From Hyphomicrobiales bacterium (GTDB lineage: Bacteria; Pseudomonadota; Alphaproteobacteria; Rhizobiales; Rhizobiaceae), in the NCBI GenBank assembly GCA_900466005.1, contig UEGQ01000008.1, positions 124,001 through 188,000 of the forward strand: a stretch of 64,000 bases of DNA. Reading direction: 5' to 3'. The notes below the pieces were generated by a model. It did no database searches. It had not been told where the DNA came from and saw only the letters and a list, made by a program, of their open reading frames with translations. The translations under genes and the position numbers were made by a program. Shown in pieces: positions 1 to 9,732 of this stretch. Position 1 is the first letter of the stretch; every line of letters starts with the position of its first letter.

Positions 1-1494
1 GGCAGTGGCGGCGACGCCACCAGCCCCCCGCAAGAGGGTGGCAAGATCAACGCTCTTGCGAGGCAGGTCGCCGACCACTTGAGCGAAGGCAATTATTCTC
101 CCGCAATCATCATCGGACAGATGAGGCTCTTCGAGTTCCTCAGTCTCCTGGCGCTCGGCTTGGGTGCCTTCTATTTCCTTGCGGATGCCTCATCGCCCGC
201 CCTTTGGGTCGACCTCGCCGTTGCGGTTCTCGCCTCCGGCGCGACCATCCTGATGATGCAGATCACCGACTGCTACCAGGTGCCCGCGCTCAGGGCGCCT
301 CTGCGATCCGTGCCGCGCATCTGGGGATCCTGGATGGCGGCGGCGGTCCTCGCGGCTCTCGTCCTGTTCCTCGCAGGTGATCATGCGCTCGCGTCCCGCG
401 GCTGGCTGACCGTCTGGTTCGGGATCGGTAGCGCCTTCCTGCTGTTGGAGCGCGTGCTGTTCGGCTTCCAGATACGCCGCTGGGCACGCAACGGCGTGAT
501 GGAACGTCGCGCGGTCATCGTCGGCGGCGGCCAGCCGGCCAAGGACCTGATCCGCGCGCTCGAGATGCAGCCGGACAACGACATCCGCATCTGCGGCATC
601 TTCGACGATCGCGGCACCGCCCGGTCGCCGACGGTGGTCGCAGGCTATCCGAAACTCGGCACCTTTGCCGAACTCGTCGAATTCGCCCGCCTCGCCCGGA
701 TCGACATGCTGATCATCGCCCTGCCGCTCAGCGCCGAGGAACGTATCCTGCATCTCCTGCGCAAACTCTGGGTGCTGCCGGTCGACATCCGCCTCGCCGC
801 CCATTCGAACAGCCTGCGCTTCCGCCCGCGCGCCTATTCGCATGTCGGCGCGGTTCCGATGCTCGACATCCTGGACAAGCCGATCCGCGACTGGGATTCG
901 GTCGCCAAGCGCATCTTCGACATCGTCTTCAGCCTGCTCGCACTCGCCGTCCTCTGGCCGGTGATGATCGCCGCCGCCGTCGCGATCAAGGCCACGTCCA
1001 AGGGGCCGGTCTTCTTCGTGCAGGAGCGGCACGGCTTCAACAACGAGATCATCCGGGTCCTGAAGTTCCGGTCCATGTACACGGAAATGAGCGATCCGAC
1101 CGCCAAGCGCGCGGTCACCAAGAACGACCCGCGGGTGACGCCGGTCGGTCGTTTCTTGCGCAAGTCCTCGATCGACGAGCTGCCGCAGTTCTTCAACGCC
1201 CTGCGCGGCGATCTTTCGCTCGTCGGACCGCGCCCGCACGCGGTGCTCGCACAGACCCACGACCGCAAGTATTCCGAGATCGTCGAAGGCTATTTCGCCC
1301 GTCATCGCGTCAAACCCGGCGTCACCGGATGGGCGCAGATCAACGGCCTGCGCGGCGAGGTCGACACTGACGAGAAGATCAAGCTGCGCACCGCCTATGA
1401 TCTCTATTACATCGAGAACTGGTCGCTGCTTTTCGACCTGAAGATCCTGTTCCTCACACCCTTCCGGCTTCTCAACACGGAGAACGCCTATTGA
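1..1494 (+). CDS. Undecaprenyl-phosphate hexose-1-phosphate transferase (polysaccharide initiation), 5' partial
   Basis: Polyprenyl-phosphate hexose-1-phosphate transferase that loads the first sugar on the lipid carrier at the inner membrane. The frame is open from the first base. A TTG at 79 could serve as start, but the residues before it (INALARQVADH) look coding, so the gene probably begins upstream of the window. N-terminal hydrophobic helices (about nt 130-470) are followed by a Rossmann-like segment with VIVGGG (about nt 505-610). The bacterial sugar transferase domain is C-terminal (about nt 900-1490), with KRIFDIVFSLLAL, VLKFRSM, SIDELPQF and SLVGPRPH. It overlaps the next gene by 4 bases. 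Its place next to ihfA/fabH/plsX resembles, from memory, the Sinorhizobium meliloti SMc01790-01796 polysaccharide locus; the product made here is an inference. Confidence 0.88.
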   Translation, partial: GSGGDATSPPQEGGKINALARQVADHLSEGNYSPAIIIGQMRLFEFLSLLALGLGAFYFLADASSPALWVDLAVAVLASGATILMMQITDCYQVPALRAPLRSVPRIWGSWMAAAVLAALVLFLAGDHALASRGWLTVWFGIGSAFLLLERVLFGFQIRRWARNGVMERRAVIVGGGQPAKDLIRALEMQPDNDIRICGIFDDRGTARSPTVVAGYPKLGTFAELVEFARLARIDMLIIALPLSAEERILHLLRKLWVLPVDIRLAAHSNSLRFRPRAYSHVGAVPMLDILDKPIRDWDSVAKRIFDIVFSLLALAVLWPVMIAAAVAIKATSKGPVFFVQERHGFNNEIIRVLKFRSMYTEMSDPTAKRAVTKNDPRVTPVGRFLRKSSIDELPQFFNALRGDLSLVGPRPHAVLAQTHDRKYSEIVEGYFARHRVKPGVTGWAQINGLRGEVDTDEKIKLRTAYDLYYIENWSLLFDLKILFLTPFRLLNTENAY

Positions 1495-2729
1495 GTGCGA
1501 ACCACGTCCTTTCCGGCCGGAGCGCGCCGTCATCCGCAGCGATCGTGTCGCTGATCGGAGCGGCAAGCCTCGCCGTCGGCGTGTTCCTCTCGGGCTTCGT
1601 CATCTCCGAACCGGCGCCGTATGAACTGTGGATGGTCGGTCAGATCGCCCTCTGGTTCCTCTTCGGCCTGAAGATCTCGCGCGGAACCGCGCCGCTGCTC
1701 GCGCTGCTCCTCGTCTTCAACGTCGGCGGCATCCTCTCGTTGACGGTCATGCAGGACCTCGGCGACGGTCCCATGTACCTCGCCGTTTCGACCTTTCTCG
1801 CCCTCACCGCCGTCTTCTATGCCGCCGCCATCGAGGACGACGCGCGGCGGCTCAAGTTGATCTTCGATGCCTGGGTGGTCGCGGCGATCGTCACGTCGAT
1901 GCTCGGCATCCTCGGCTATTTCCACGCCTTTCCGGGTGCCGAGGTCTTCACCCGCTACGACCGCGCCATGGGCGCCTTCCAGGACCCGAACGTCTTCGGT
2001 CCGTTCCTGATCGCCCCCTCGCTCTACCTGATCCACGGTCTTCTGACCGGCCGTCTCATCGACGCGCCCTTCAAGGTCGCCGGCCTGCTGGTGGTCGCAC
2101 TCGGCGTGTTCCTGTCCTTCTCCCGTGCCGCCTGGGCCCTCTTCCTCTTCTCCGCCGTCGCCCTGGTCTTCATCCTGCTCCTCAAGGAGCGCACCGGCGC
2201 ATTCCGCCTGAAGATCCTGGTCCTGACGCTCGCGGCTGTCGTCGTTCTGGTGCTCGCCCTTGCGATCGCGCTTCAGGTGGAGCAGGTCCGTGACCTCTTC
2301 CTCAGCCGCACCGGCATCCAGGAATACGACAGCGGCCATCTCGGCCGCTTCGAGCGCCATCGCCTCGGCTTCCTGATGTCCATGGAGCGGCCGCTCGGCA
2401 TCGGGCCGATGGTCTTCAGCACGATCTTTCCGGAGGACGAGCACAATATCTGGCTGAAGACACTGACGAGCTACGGTTGGCTCGGCTTCGTCAGCTTCGT
2501 CTTCCTCATGATCTGGACGTTGCGGATCGGCTTCCGCTTCCTGCTGCGCGATCGCCCCTGGCAGCCCTATCTCATGATCGCTTGGATCACCATCATCGGC
2601 CATGCGGCGATCGGCAACGTCATCGACATCGATCACTGGCGCCATTTCTACCTGCTGCTCGGCATCGTCTGGGGATGCGGAGCACTCGAGCGGCGCCACC
2701 AGAGGAGCCTCGGAAGGCGGATGCTGTGA
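1491..2729 (+). CDS. O-antigen ligase / Wzy-like polysaccharide polymerase
   Basis: Polytopic inner-membrane protein of 412 residues, likely polymerising or ligating lipid-linked repeat units in the periplasm. About ten or more hydrophobic helices are visible. A large loop contains RAMGAFQDPNVFGPF and the C-terminal half has EDEHNIWLKTLTSYGWLGF, both typical of the O-antigen ligase/Wzy_C superfamily. The TTG start overlaps the stop of the transferase gene, so translational coupling is likely. Whether it acts as polymerase or ligase cannot be told from sequence. Its neighbours (initiating transferase, glycosyltransferase) favour a Wzy role in an exopolysaccharide pathway. Confidence 0.8.
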   Translation: MSANHVLSGRSAPSSAAIVSLIGAASLAVGVFLSGFVISEPAPYELWMVGQIALWFLFGLKISRGTAPLLALLLVFNVGGILSLTVMQDLGDGPMYLAVSTFLALTAVFYAAAIEDDARRLKLIFDAWVVAAIVTSMLGILGYFHAFPGAEVFTRYDRAMGAFQDPNVFGPFLIAPSLYLIHGLLTGRLIDAPFKVAGLLVVALGVFLSFSRAAWALFLFSAVALVFILLLKERTGAFRLKILVLTLAAVVVLVLALAIALQVEQVRDLFLSRTGIQEYDSGHLGRFERHRLGFLMSMERPLGIGPMVFSTIFPEDEHNIWLKTLTSYGWLGFVSFVFLMIWTLRIGFRFLLRDRPWQPYLMIAWITIIGHAAIGNVIDIDHWRHFYLLLGIVWGCGALERRHQRSLGRRML

Positions 2730-3928
2730 GCCCCAAACACAACCCGGCGAACGCTCCCCTCTCCCTGCTGCAGGTGCTGGAGCCGAGCGGCGGCGGATCG
2801 GGCCGCCATTTCATCGATCTCTGCGGCGGCCTCGCCACCCGCGGCCACGCAGTGACCGCCGTCTATTCGCCGGTACGCGCGGAGCCCCGCTTCGTCGAGG
2901 ACCTCCTCTCCCGCAACCTTCACCGGGTCATCGCCCTTCCGATGCAGCGCGCCGTCGGCCCCTGGGACGCGGTCGCCTGGTGGCGCCTGCGGGAGGTCAT
3001 CGGCCGCGAGGGTCCCTTCGACATCATTCACGGCCACAGTTCGAAGGCGGGCGCCCTCACCCGGTTGAGGCTGCCCGGACGCCACACGCCGCGGGTCTAC
3101 ACGCCGCATGCCTTCCGCACCATGGACCCGACGCTGGGCGGCAAGGGCCGGCTCGTCTATGGCGCCGTCGAACGCTTTCTCGGCCGCCATCTCAGCGACC
3201 GCGTCATCTGTGTTTCGAACAGCGAGTACGATCACGCGATCTCGCTCGGCATCCCGCCCGACAAGCTGCGCGTCGTCGTCAACGGCGTCGCACCGATCCC
3301 GTCGGACCGTCGCGGCGCGCTTCGCGCCGGCTGGGGGATTTCCGAGGATACCGTGGTCTTCGGCTTCGTCGGCCGACTGCAGCCGCAAAAGGCGCCGGAA
3401 CGGCTGGTCGCGGCCTTCGCCCGCATCGCCGCACTGGTGCCCAAGGCATTCCTGCTGATGATCGGTTCCGGCGAAATGGACGCGGAGCTGCGCCGGCAGA
3501 TCGTCGCGTCGGGCTTTTCCGATCGCATCCGCCTCACCTCCGAGCTTCCCGGAAACGAAGCGATCCAGGCCTTCGACGCGCTCGTGATGCCGAGCCGCTA
3601 CGAGGCGATGTCCTACGTCATGCTGGAGGCGGCGACAGCAGGCAAACCGCTGATCCTCACGGAGGTCGGCGGCGTGACGACGGTGCTCGAGGACGGCGTC
3701 AACGGAATCCTCGTCGGCAATGACGACGACCCGACGGAACTGGCCGCGGCCATGACATCGCTCGGCGATGCGTCCACGCTCGCGCGGTTGACCGCGAATG
3801 CACAGGGCCGCGCCGGCCGCTACGGGCTGGACGTGATGGTAAACCGGACCCTGTCGGTCTACCGGGAACTCATCGCGCGACCTGCCGGTTTGATTTTGGA
3901 GAACGCGGGAGCATATACTGCATCATGA
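2726..3928 (+). CDS. Glycosyltransferase family 4 protein
   Basis: Cytoplasmic or membrane-associated GT-B glycosyltransferase (400 residues) that would add a sugar to the growing lipid-linked repeat unit. The N-terminal acceptor domain starts LLQVLEPSGGGSGRHFIDL. The C-terminal donor domain has FGFVGRLQPQKAPERL and the E-x7-E-type segment SRYEAMSYVMLEA. I chose the GTG at 2726 because it overlaps the preceding stop (GTGA) and the homologous region begins right after it; the open frame extends further upstream but only antiparallel to real coding sequence. Linkage and sugar specificity are unknown. Confidence 0.85.
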   Translation: MSPKHNPANAPLSLLQVLEPSGGGSGRHFIDLCGGLATRGHAVTAVYSPVRAEPRFVEDLLSRNLHRVIALPMQRAVGPWDAVAWWRLREVIGREGPFDIIHGHSSKAGALTRLRLPGRHTPRVYTPHAFRTMDPTLGGKGRLVYGAVERFLGRHLSDRVICVSNSEYDHAISLGIPPDKLRVVVNGVAPIPSDRRGALRAGWGISEDTVVFGFVGRLQPQKAPERLVAAFARIAALVPKAFLLMIGSGEMDAELRRQIVASGFSDRIRLTSELPGNEAIQAFDALVMPSRYEAMSYVMLEAATAGKPLILTEVGGVTTVLEDGVNGILVGNDDDPTELAAAMTSLGDASTLARLTANAQGRAGRYGLDVMVNRTLSVYRELIARPAGLILENAGAYTAS

Positions 3929-4236
3929 TGACGAACACGATCTCGCCTGCACAAGTCCGCGCCGCAAGGGCGCTTCTCGGTATCAGTGTCGATGAGCTGT
4001 CGGCGGAAAGCGGTGTCTCCGCTTTCGTCATCCTGCAATGCGAATCACAAGTCCCGGGCCAGGCCGTCGATGCAGCGGCCCTCGAGGCATTTCATGGCGC
4101 ACTCCAACGCCTCGGCGTCACCTTCCTCGCCGACGGCGACTGCGCGATCGGCGGCGAAGGGGTTAGGCTGACGAAACGCGAACCCGGCGACGAAGGCATG
4201 CCGCCGGAAAAGCTCAACGCCAGCAACGACGGCTGA
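3925..4236 (+). CDS. Small XRE-type helix-turn-helix protein
   Basis: A 103-residue protein whose N-terminal half ([20 protein letters not shown]...) has the layout of a lambda-Cro/XRE helix-turn-helix. It is followed by the GVTFLADG...GVRL segment common to a family of small alphaproteobacterial XRE proteins. The second half of the HTH ([12 protein letters not shown]) departs from the usual recognition helix, so DNA binding may be altered. The ATG overlaps the stop of the glycosyltransferase gene (ATGA), making it the last cistron of the polysaccharide operon and a candidate local regulator. The C-terminal 20 residues are polar and probably disordered. Confidence 0.65.
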   Translation: MMTNTISPAQVRAARALLGISVDELSAESGVSAFVILQCESQVPGQAVDAAALEAFHGALQRLGVTFLADGDCAIGGEGVRLTKREPGDEGMPPEKLNASNDG

Positions 4237-4384
4237 CGGCACCGCTCGTCCACCGTCAACCGATCGGCCATCAAGGGCTCAGATCGCCGCCGAACGGCTG
4301 CCGAAAACGCTTTTCCGCGGCTCCGCCAAGCGTCGCGGCTTGCTTGTTTTTCTAGGAATTATGCTGGGATATCAAGTATTTAAA

Positions 4385-4461
<77 letters not shown>

Positions 4462-4555
4462 ACCAGCTTCTTGCAAAGCACGTTCTCCTTAATGGCTAGG
4501 TCACGGCTGTGCAAGGGAAAAAGTACGCCAAAAAGGATTTGCCGACAAGAATGGG

Positions 4556-5089
4556 TCAGCGCACCTGGTCGAGCAGGCGCTTGCATTCCAGCAGGTCGAA
4601 GAGCGCCTCCTGCAGCAGGGCGCGATCTTCCTTGCCGACCGATCCCTTGCCGTTCGTTACCTCCGGCGCGTCGTCTCCGCTGCCGCCGAAGCCGAAGAAG
4701 CGCCCGGTGCTGCGCGCTTTCGGACGACCGACGATCTGGTCCTCCTCCGGCCCGACAAGGCGTGGTTCTTCCTGCTTGCCGCTGCTCGCGGCCACGAGTG
4801 CCTCCATCGCCGCAACGTCACCGCTCGCGACCGCCATGACGAACTTGTTGCCGTTGGTCTTCAGGAGCTTCTGGACACCCTTGATGGTGTAGCCCTGATC
4901 GTAGAGCAGATGGCGGATGCCCTTGAGAAGCTCGATGTCGTCGGGCCGGTAGTAGCGCCGCCCGCCTCCCCGCTTCATCGGCTTGATCTGCGGAAAGCGC
5001 GTCTCCCAGAAACGCAGGACGTGCTGCGGCAGGTCGAGATCGTCGGCGACCTCGCTGATGGTGCGAAATGCATCCGGGCTCTTGTCCAA
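4556..5089 (-). CDS. MerR family transcriptional regulator
   Basis: A 177-residue regulator with an N-terminal MerR winged HTH ([22 protein letters not shown], then [15 protein letters not shown]) at about residues 8-77. A less conserved, charged C-terminal region contains a low-complexity GFGGSGDD segment and no obvious metal-binding cysteines. In rhizobia and other alphaproteobacteria this gene usually follows ihfA, as it does here with a gap of about 130 bases. Its target is not evident; the missing cysteines argue against a metal-sensing MerR. Confidence 0.85.
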   Translation of the reverse strand: MDKSPDAFRTISEVADDLDLPQHVLRFWETRFPQIKPMKRGGGRRYYRPDDIELLKGIRHLLYDQGYTIKGVQKLLKTNGNKFVMAVASGDVAAMEALVAASSGKQEEPRLVGPEEDQIVGRPKARSTGRFFGFGGSGDDAPEVTNGKGSVGKEDRALLQEALFDLLECKRLLDQVR

Positions 5090-5223
5090 GATTCAGCTCC
5101 CGTCCTTGAAGCGGCCCGTGCGGCAACAACCCCGGGTCATGATTCGGAGCATTTCAACGGTTTATCGAGGAGATTTCAAGTATCCGGAGAGCGCGGCGTC
5201 CCCGCGGTCCACCGCAATCGGCA

Positions 5224-5562
5224 TCAGGAGGCCGGGTTCTGCGGCTTCTGCTTGGCCTTGCGGGAAAGATGTGAGCGCAGGATGCGCTGCTTCAGCACGT
5301 TCGACGCCTTGAAGGTCATCACCCGCCGGGGCGAGATCGGCACTTCCTCGCCCGTCTTCGGATTGCGGCCGATGCGCTCGTTCTTGCTGCGCACCTGGAA
5401 GGTGGCGAACGACGACAGCTTCACGGTTTCGCCGCGAACGATGGCGTTGCAGATCTCATCGATGATCGTCTCGACCAGTTCAGCCGACTCGGTACGGGAC
5501 AAACCCACCTTACGGAAAACCGACTCTGCCAAATCCGCTCGGGTAACTGTCTTCCCAGCCAT
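5224..5562 (-). CDS. ihfA: Integration host factor subunit alpha
   Basis: A 112-residue nucleoid protein of the HU/IHF fold that pairs with IHF beta to bend DNA at specific sites. The sequence starts [13 protein letters not shown] and has [26 protein letters not shown] beta-arm residues (split by the arm) with the proline that intercalates DNA in RNPKTGE, then [14 protein letters not shown] short basic C-terminal tail ([13 protein letters not shown]) extends beyond the E. coli protein. It sits between fabH and the MerR gene on the same strand, the usual rhizobial order. Confidence 0.95.
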   Translation of the reverse strand: MAGKTVTRADLAESVFRKVGLSRTESAELVETIIDEICNAIVRGETVKLSSFATFQVRSKNERIGRNPKTGEEVPISPRRVMTFKASNVLKQRILRSHLSRKAKQKPQNPAS

Positions 5563-5669
5563 GTGATCCGCCCGCCTGAAACAGTCATTTTCTCAAATCG
5601 CGATGACAGTATTGCCGAAGAGCTTGACGGTCAAGCTCTTGTTCGACATCCGATTTTTGGTCGCCGCTA

Positions 5670-6641
5670 TTACCAGCGGACGAGCACGGCACCCCAGGTA
5701 AAGCCGCCGCCCATCGCCTCCAGCAGGACGAGATCGCCCTTCTTGATGCGACCGTCGCCGGCGGCTGTGGCGAGCGCGAGCGGAATGGACGCGGCAGAGG
5801 TATTGCCGTGCAGATCGACGGTGACGACGACCTTTTCGATCGGGATGCCGAGCTTTTTGGCCGACGCGTCGATGATGCGCCGGTTGGCCTGGTGCGGAAC
5901 CATCCAGTCGATGTCGTCGGAGGTCGTCCCGCTCGCCTCGAAGACCGCCTCGATGACGTCGGTGATCATGCCGACGGCATGCTTGAAGACCTCGCGGCCT
6001 TCCATGCGCAGATGGCCGACCGTTCCGGTGGTCGACGGCCCGCCGTCGACATAGAGCTTTTCCTTGTGAACGCCGTCGGAGCGCAGCTGCGCGGCGAGCA
6101 CGCCGCGATCGGCATTGGTGCCGTTGCCCTCGTCCGCCTCGAGCACCAGCGCGCCGGCGCCGTCGCCGAAGAGAACGCAGGTCGTGCGGTCCTTCCAGTC
6201 GAGGATGCGCGAGAAGGTCTCCGCGCCGATGACGAGCACGCGCTTGGCCAGCCCGCCGCGAATGTAGAGATCGGCGGTCGCCATCGCATAGACGAAGCCG
6301 CTGCAGACCGCCTGCATGTCGAAGGCGAAGCCGTGATGGATGCCGAGACGGTTCTGGATGTCGACCGCGGTCGCCGGGAAGGTATTGTCCGGCGTTGAGG
6401 TCGCACAGATGATGAGGTCGATGCTGTCGGCAGTCATGCCGGCATTTTCAAGCGCAGCACGCGCCGCATCGGCGCCGAGGGACGCAGTCGTCTCCCCCTC
6501 ACCCGCGACATAGCGCTGACGAATGCCCGTGCGCTGCACGATCCACTCGTCAGAGGTCTCTACGATGTCTTCCAACTCGCGATTGGGCATCACTCGCTTC
6601 GGGAGCGCTGCCCCGAAACCGCGAACGACAGAACGGATCAT
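5670..6641 (-). CDS. fabH: 3-oxoacyl-ACP synthase III (FabH)
   Basis: Condenses acetyl-CoA with malonyl-ACP to start fatty-acid synthesis in the cytoplasm. With the ATG at 6641 the protein is 323 residues and begins [14 protein letters not shown], the normal length and start for rhizobial FabH; an earlier ATG at 6656 would add five residues. The Cys-His-Asn triad is visible in [23 protein letters not shown] and LHGNTSAAS. It follows plsX within 20 bases, so the two are probably one operon linking fatty-acid initiation and phospholipid synthesis. Confidence 0.96.
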   Translation of the reverse strand: MIRSVVRGFGAALPKRVMPNRELEDIVETSDEWIVQRTGIRQRYVAGEGETTASLGADAARAALENAGMTADSIDLIICATSTPDNTFPATAVDIQNRLGIHHGFAFDMQAVCSGFVYAMATADLYIRGGLAKRVLVIGAETFSRILDWKDRTTCVLFGDGAGALVLEADEGNGTNADRGVLAAQLRSDGVHKEKLYVDGGPSTTGTVGHLRMEGREVFKHAVGMITDVIEAVFEASGTTSDDIDWMVPHQANRRIIDASAKKLGIPIEKVVVTVDLHGNTSAASIPLALATAAGDGRIKKGDLVLLEAMGGGFTWGAVLVRW

Positions 6642-6659
6642 GCTCTCAAACTCCACCGA

Positions 6660-7706
6660 TCATGCTGCTTCGGGCCCTGCACTGGAGGAGTGCCGTGCAT
6701 GATACTCTTTCAAGTCGTTTTCAATCTTCTGTGTCAGGCCGTTGCGGGCCATGTCATAGCCGACGTCGATCGCAGCTGCAAAGCCCTCGGCATCGGTGCC
6801 GCCATGGCTCTTGATCACGATCCCGTTAAGGCCGAGGAAGACCGCGCCGTTCACCTTGCGCGGGTCCATCTTCTCGCGCAGCCGGTCGAAGGCTTCCTTG
6901 GCGAGGAGGTAGCCGAGCCGGGCGAGCAGGGTGCGCGACATTGCCGCGCGCAGGTACTCGGCGATCTGCCGCGCGGTACCCTCGGCGGTCTTCAGCGCGA
7001 CGTTGCCGGTGAAGCCTTCCGTCACTACGACGTCGACCGTTCCGCGGCCGAGATCGTCGCCTTCGACGAAGCCGTAATAGTTGATCGTGTCGAGGCCAGC
7101 CTCACGGATCAGCCGGCCGGCTTCCTTGACCTCTTCCTGGCCCTTGACCTCCTCGACGCCGACGTTCAGCAGGCCGACCATCGGGCGCTCGATCTCGAAG
7201 AGCGCGCGCGCCATCGCCCCGCCCATGACGGCGAAGTCGAGAAGCTGCTGCGCATCGGCGCCGATGGTGGCGCCGACGTCGAGCACGATGCTCTCGCCCT
7301 TGAGGGTCGGCCAGATGCCGGCGAGCGCCGGACGCTCGATATTGGCCATGGTGCGAAGACAGAAGAGCGACATGGCCATCAGCGCGCCGGTATTGCCGGC
7401 GGAGACCGCGACATCGGCTTCCTTCGCCTTCACGGCCTCGATCGCCTTCCACATGGAGGACTTGTAGCGGCCGCGGCGAAGTGCCTGGCTCGGTTTCTCG
7501 TCCATGCCGACGGCGATCTCGCAGTGATGGAAGACCGACTTTTCCCTCAGCGCCGGATACTGCGCGAGGATCGGCGCGCATTTCTCCTGCTGGCCAAACA
7601 TGACAAAGCTGACGCTCGGATGACGTTCCAGCGCCTTGGCGGCGCCGGGAATGACAACCTCAGGGCCGAAGTCGCCTCCCATCAAATCAAGGGAAATTCT
7701 GATCAC
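6660..7706 (-). CDS. plsX: Phosphate acyltransferase PlsX
   Basis: Converts acyl-ACP to acyl-phosphate, the donor for PlsY in phospholipid synthesis; peripheral membrane. I place the start at a GTG at 7706, giving 348 residues beginning with [18 protein letters not shown] purine-rich AGGAAGG stretch lies about 12 bases upstream. The open frame extends 23 residues further, but that part has no family similarity. Other signatures are [32 protein letters not shown] and [12 protein letters not shown]. The gene order DUF177-plsX-fabH-ihfA is typical for rhizobia. Confidence 0.95.
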   Translation of the reverse strand: MIRISLDLMGGDFGPEVVIPGAAKALERHPSVSFVMFGQQEKCAPILAQYPALREKSVFHHCEIAVGMDEKPSQALRRGRYKSSMWKAIEAVKAKEADVAVSAGNTGALMAMSLFCLRTMANIERPALAGIWPTLKGESIVLDVGATIGADAQQLLDFAVMGGAMARALFEIERPMVGLLNVGVEEVKGQEEVKEAGRLIREAGLDTINYYGFVEGDDLGRGTVDVVVTEGFTGNVALKTAEGTARQIAEYLRAAMSRTLLARLGYLLAKEAFDRLREKMDPRKVNGAVFLGLNGIVIKSHGGTDAEGFAAAIDVGYDMARNGLTQKIENDLKEYHARHSSSAGPEAA

Positions 7707-7814
7707 TCTCGTCTGATCCTTCCTTTCGCTGCCCGGCGAAATTTCGGCCAAAATACCGTTTTTGCGGTCCCGCACAACCGATTTGTGCCGACCGTTTCCG
7801 TTTGCGAACCGCGA

Positions 7815-8378
7815 TTATTCCTTCTTCCAGTCCTTCAGGACGGCGAACGGCGACGGCTTGCGATCGCCCTCCCCGCTGTCCTCGACATGGCCGTCGAAGG
7901 CGGCGCCGGCCTTGCGCGGATAGGGATCGATGGCAAGGGCCGTGAACTCGGCGACCAGTGCGCCCGCATCGATCGAATCGCCGGTGAAGGTTTCCGGCAT
8001 GTCGGGGCCTTCGGGATCGAGAATCATCTCGCCCGCTTCATTCGTCAGTATGCGGGACAGGCGCGATCCCTCCGGCACGAAGACCTGGTCGATCTCCTGG
8101 TCAATCTGCGAGACCACCGGTTCGAGCGTGACGACGCAGGCCTGCACCAGCTCGGCCTTCACCCGGCCCTTGATGCGGATGCCGTCCTTCTTCCAGCGCG
8201 CGATCTGCAGATCGGCGCCGAGGCTCTCGACCGCTTCCACGTTCCAGAGCGCGGCCAGCGCACGGCGCTCACGCTCGTCGGCCTCGACATGGACCTGGAC
8301 GGGATTCGCCGAGACATGGCCGACCTTCACCAGATAGGAGAAGGCCGCGTCGCCGGCGTGCTTGTGATGTGAACTCAT
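7815..8378 (-). CDS. DUF177 (YceD-like) family protein
   Basis: A 187-residue cytoplasmic protein of the DUF177/YceD family. Family members lie near rpmF or plsX and are linked by known work to 23S rRNA or large-subunit biogenesis. The diagnostic mid-region is AELVQACVVTLEPVVSQIDQEID, followed by a FVPEG...DPEGPDMPE segment. The ATG overlaps the stop of the upstream bc1 chaperone gene by four bases. About 110 bases separate it from plsX. rpmF is not adjacent here. Exact molecular function is not known. Confidence 0.85.
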   Translation of the reverse strand: MSSHHKHAGDAAFSYLVKVGHVSANPVQVHVEADERERRALAALWNVEAVESLGADLQIARWKKDGIRIKGRVKAELVQACVVTLEPVVSQIDQEIDQVFVPEGSRLSRILTNEAGEMILDPEGPDMPETFTGDSIDAGALVAEFTALAIDPYPRKAGAAFDGHVEDSGEGDRKPSPFAVLKDWKKE

Positions 8379-8926
8379 TGCAGTCGCGGCCCTCCGGGAA
8401 CGGCCATTGTAACGGACCCGGTTTCCACGCTCTCTTCGGGAACGTCGCGCAGGTGCGCTTCCTCCTCGATCATCCAGCGGGCCAGTCCTTGCATGTCGGG
8501 GGCGTCATCGCCCCTTTCGGGATATATATTGCGCGCGAGCGCCTGCGCCAACAGCTGGTGGTCACCTTTGTCGAGCGCGGCACCATAGGATTCGGCGCGA
8601 CCGTAGAACCGGCCGGCGAGCTTCTTCATCCGCTTCGGCACGCCGGGATCGCCCACACCGAGTTCGCGGATGGAATGATCGACATCCTGGAAGAAGGCGT
8701 CGATGATCTCCTGGGCGAGCTCCTGGCCGCTGCGTGCCGACTTCGCCGTGCGCCTGAAGAACAGAATCAGCACGATCGAAAGCATCTCGAAACGGCCCAT
8801 CACCGTGTCGGGAACCGAGAGGTCGCTATAGAAATACGGTGTACGCGCCGCCGCAGTGAGCGCCGCATATTGCCGTTCCATGATCTGCCGGTTGTGCTTT
8901 TTCTGCCGGAAAAATCCGAATAGCAT
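8375..8926 (-). CDS. Ubiquinol-cytochrome c chaperone (Cbp3/UQCC1-like)
   Basis: Homologue of the mitochondrial Cbp3/UQCC1 chaperone that helps assemble cytochrome b of the bc1 complex. Typical family blocks are AARTPYFYSDLSVPDTVMGRFE near the N terminus, then LAQEIIDAFFQDVDHSIRELGVGD and PKRMKKLAGRFYGR. The start is uncertain. The ATG at 8926 gives MLFGFFRQKKHNRQ, which matches how the family usually begins; ATGs at 8956 and 8983 would extend it. It overlaps the DUF177 gene (ATGA), suggesting co-translation. Confidence 0.85.
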   Translation of the reverse strand: MLFGFFRQKKHNRQIMERQYAALTAAARTPYFYSDLSVPDTVMGRFEMLSIVLILFFRRTAKSARSGQELAQEIIDAFFQDVDHSIRELGVGDPGVPKRMKKLAGRFYGRAESYGAALDKGDHQLLAQALARNIYPERGDDAPDMQGLARWMIEEEAHLRDVPEESVETGSVTMAVPGGPRLQ

Positions 8927-9190
8927 CGATTCTGCCAAAAAGGGCCGCGGGAACATCCGCGCCGGCCCATGGTCGTGTTGCATGATTGCGAAAGCTGGTT
9001 TACCGAAGCAGACGCGAATTGCAATGCCGTTTTGCGCCGCCTGCCGTGCATGTCATGCGCCGGACGAGCCGAAGCGAAGAGCTTCGTTGTGCCTCCGGTC
9101 TTCCCCGGAAAGGCCACAATGATAGCGCAACAGGTTCGCGGGCGCCCCGGCGCTCCAACGGAAAAGTCATTGGGAGACGTGTGGTTGGAA

Positions 9191-9673
9191 ATGCGTTACA
9201 TCAGATCGGACAGGCGATTTCTCGGCGCCGCCCTCGCCCTCGCCGTCGCAGTGGGCGGTCTCTCCGGCTGCAAGACCTCCGAAGTCTTCCATAACGGCTA
9301 CATCGTCGACCAGGCCGCTCTCGACCTGGTTCCCGAGGGTTCGAGCCGCGAACAGGTTCTCCTGTCGCTCGGCACGCCTTCGACGACCGCGACCTTCGAT
9401 GCGGAAGTCTTCTACTACATCTCGCAGAAGCGCACCCGTTCGGTCGCCTTCATGAAGCCGAAGCTGGTCGACCAGCAGGTGCTCGCGATCTATTTCGACA
9501 AGGACGGTGTCGTCAGCCGGCGCGCCAACTACACGCTCAAGGACGGGAAGGTCTTCGACACCATATCCCGCACCACGCCGACGGGCGGCAAGGACCTCAC
9601 CTTCCTGCAGCAGATCCTGTCGGGCGGTGGCGGCGCGGCCAACTCCGTCAAGAACCTGTTCAACAATCTCTGA
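9191..9673 (+). CDS. bamE: Outer membrane protein assembly factor BamE (SmpA/OmlA lipoprotein)
   Basis: Small lipoprotein of the BAM complex that folds beta-barrel proteins into the outer membrane. With the ATG at 9191 the protein is 160 residues. A hydrophobic signal segment is followed by the lipobox LSGC (Cys about residue 24), so it is lipid-anchored. The SmpA domain shows VPEGSSREQVLLSLGTPS and FYYISQKRT. The C-terminal tail (GGGGAANSVKNLFNNL) is flexible. It is divergent from the bc1 chaperone gene and closed by a strong terminator at 9733-9760. Confidence 0.92.
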   Translation: MRYIRSDRRFLGAALALAVAVGGLSGCKTSEVFHNGYIVDQAALDLVPEGSSREQVLLSLGTPSTTATFDAEVFYYISQKRTRSVAFMKPKLVDQQVLAIYFDKDGVVSRRANYTLKDGKVFDTISRTTPTGGKDLTFLQQILSGGGGAANSVKNLFNNL

Positions 9674-9732
9674 TCCGGCACGCGCCGGCGCCCGACCGGG
9701 CGTCGGCCGGCTCCGGAACGGACACAAACGAA

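Noticed and set aside
4471..4892. Plus-strand frames antisense to the MerR gene
   Set aside because: Low-complexity Arg/Ser/Pro content and no similarity; the minus-strand MerR protein is well supported.
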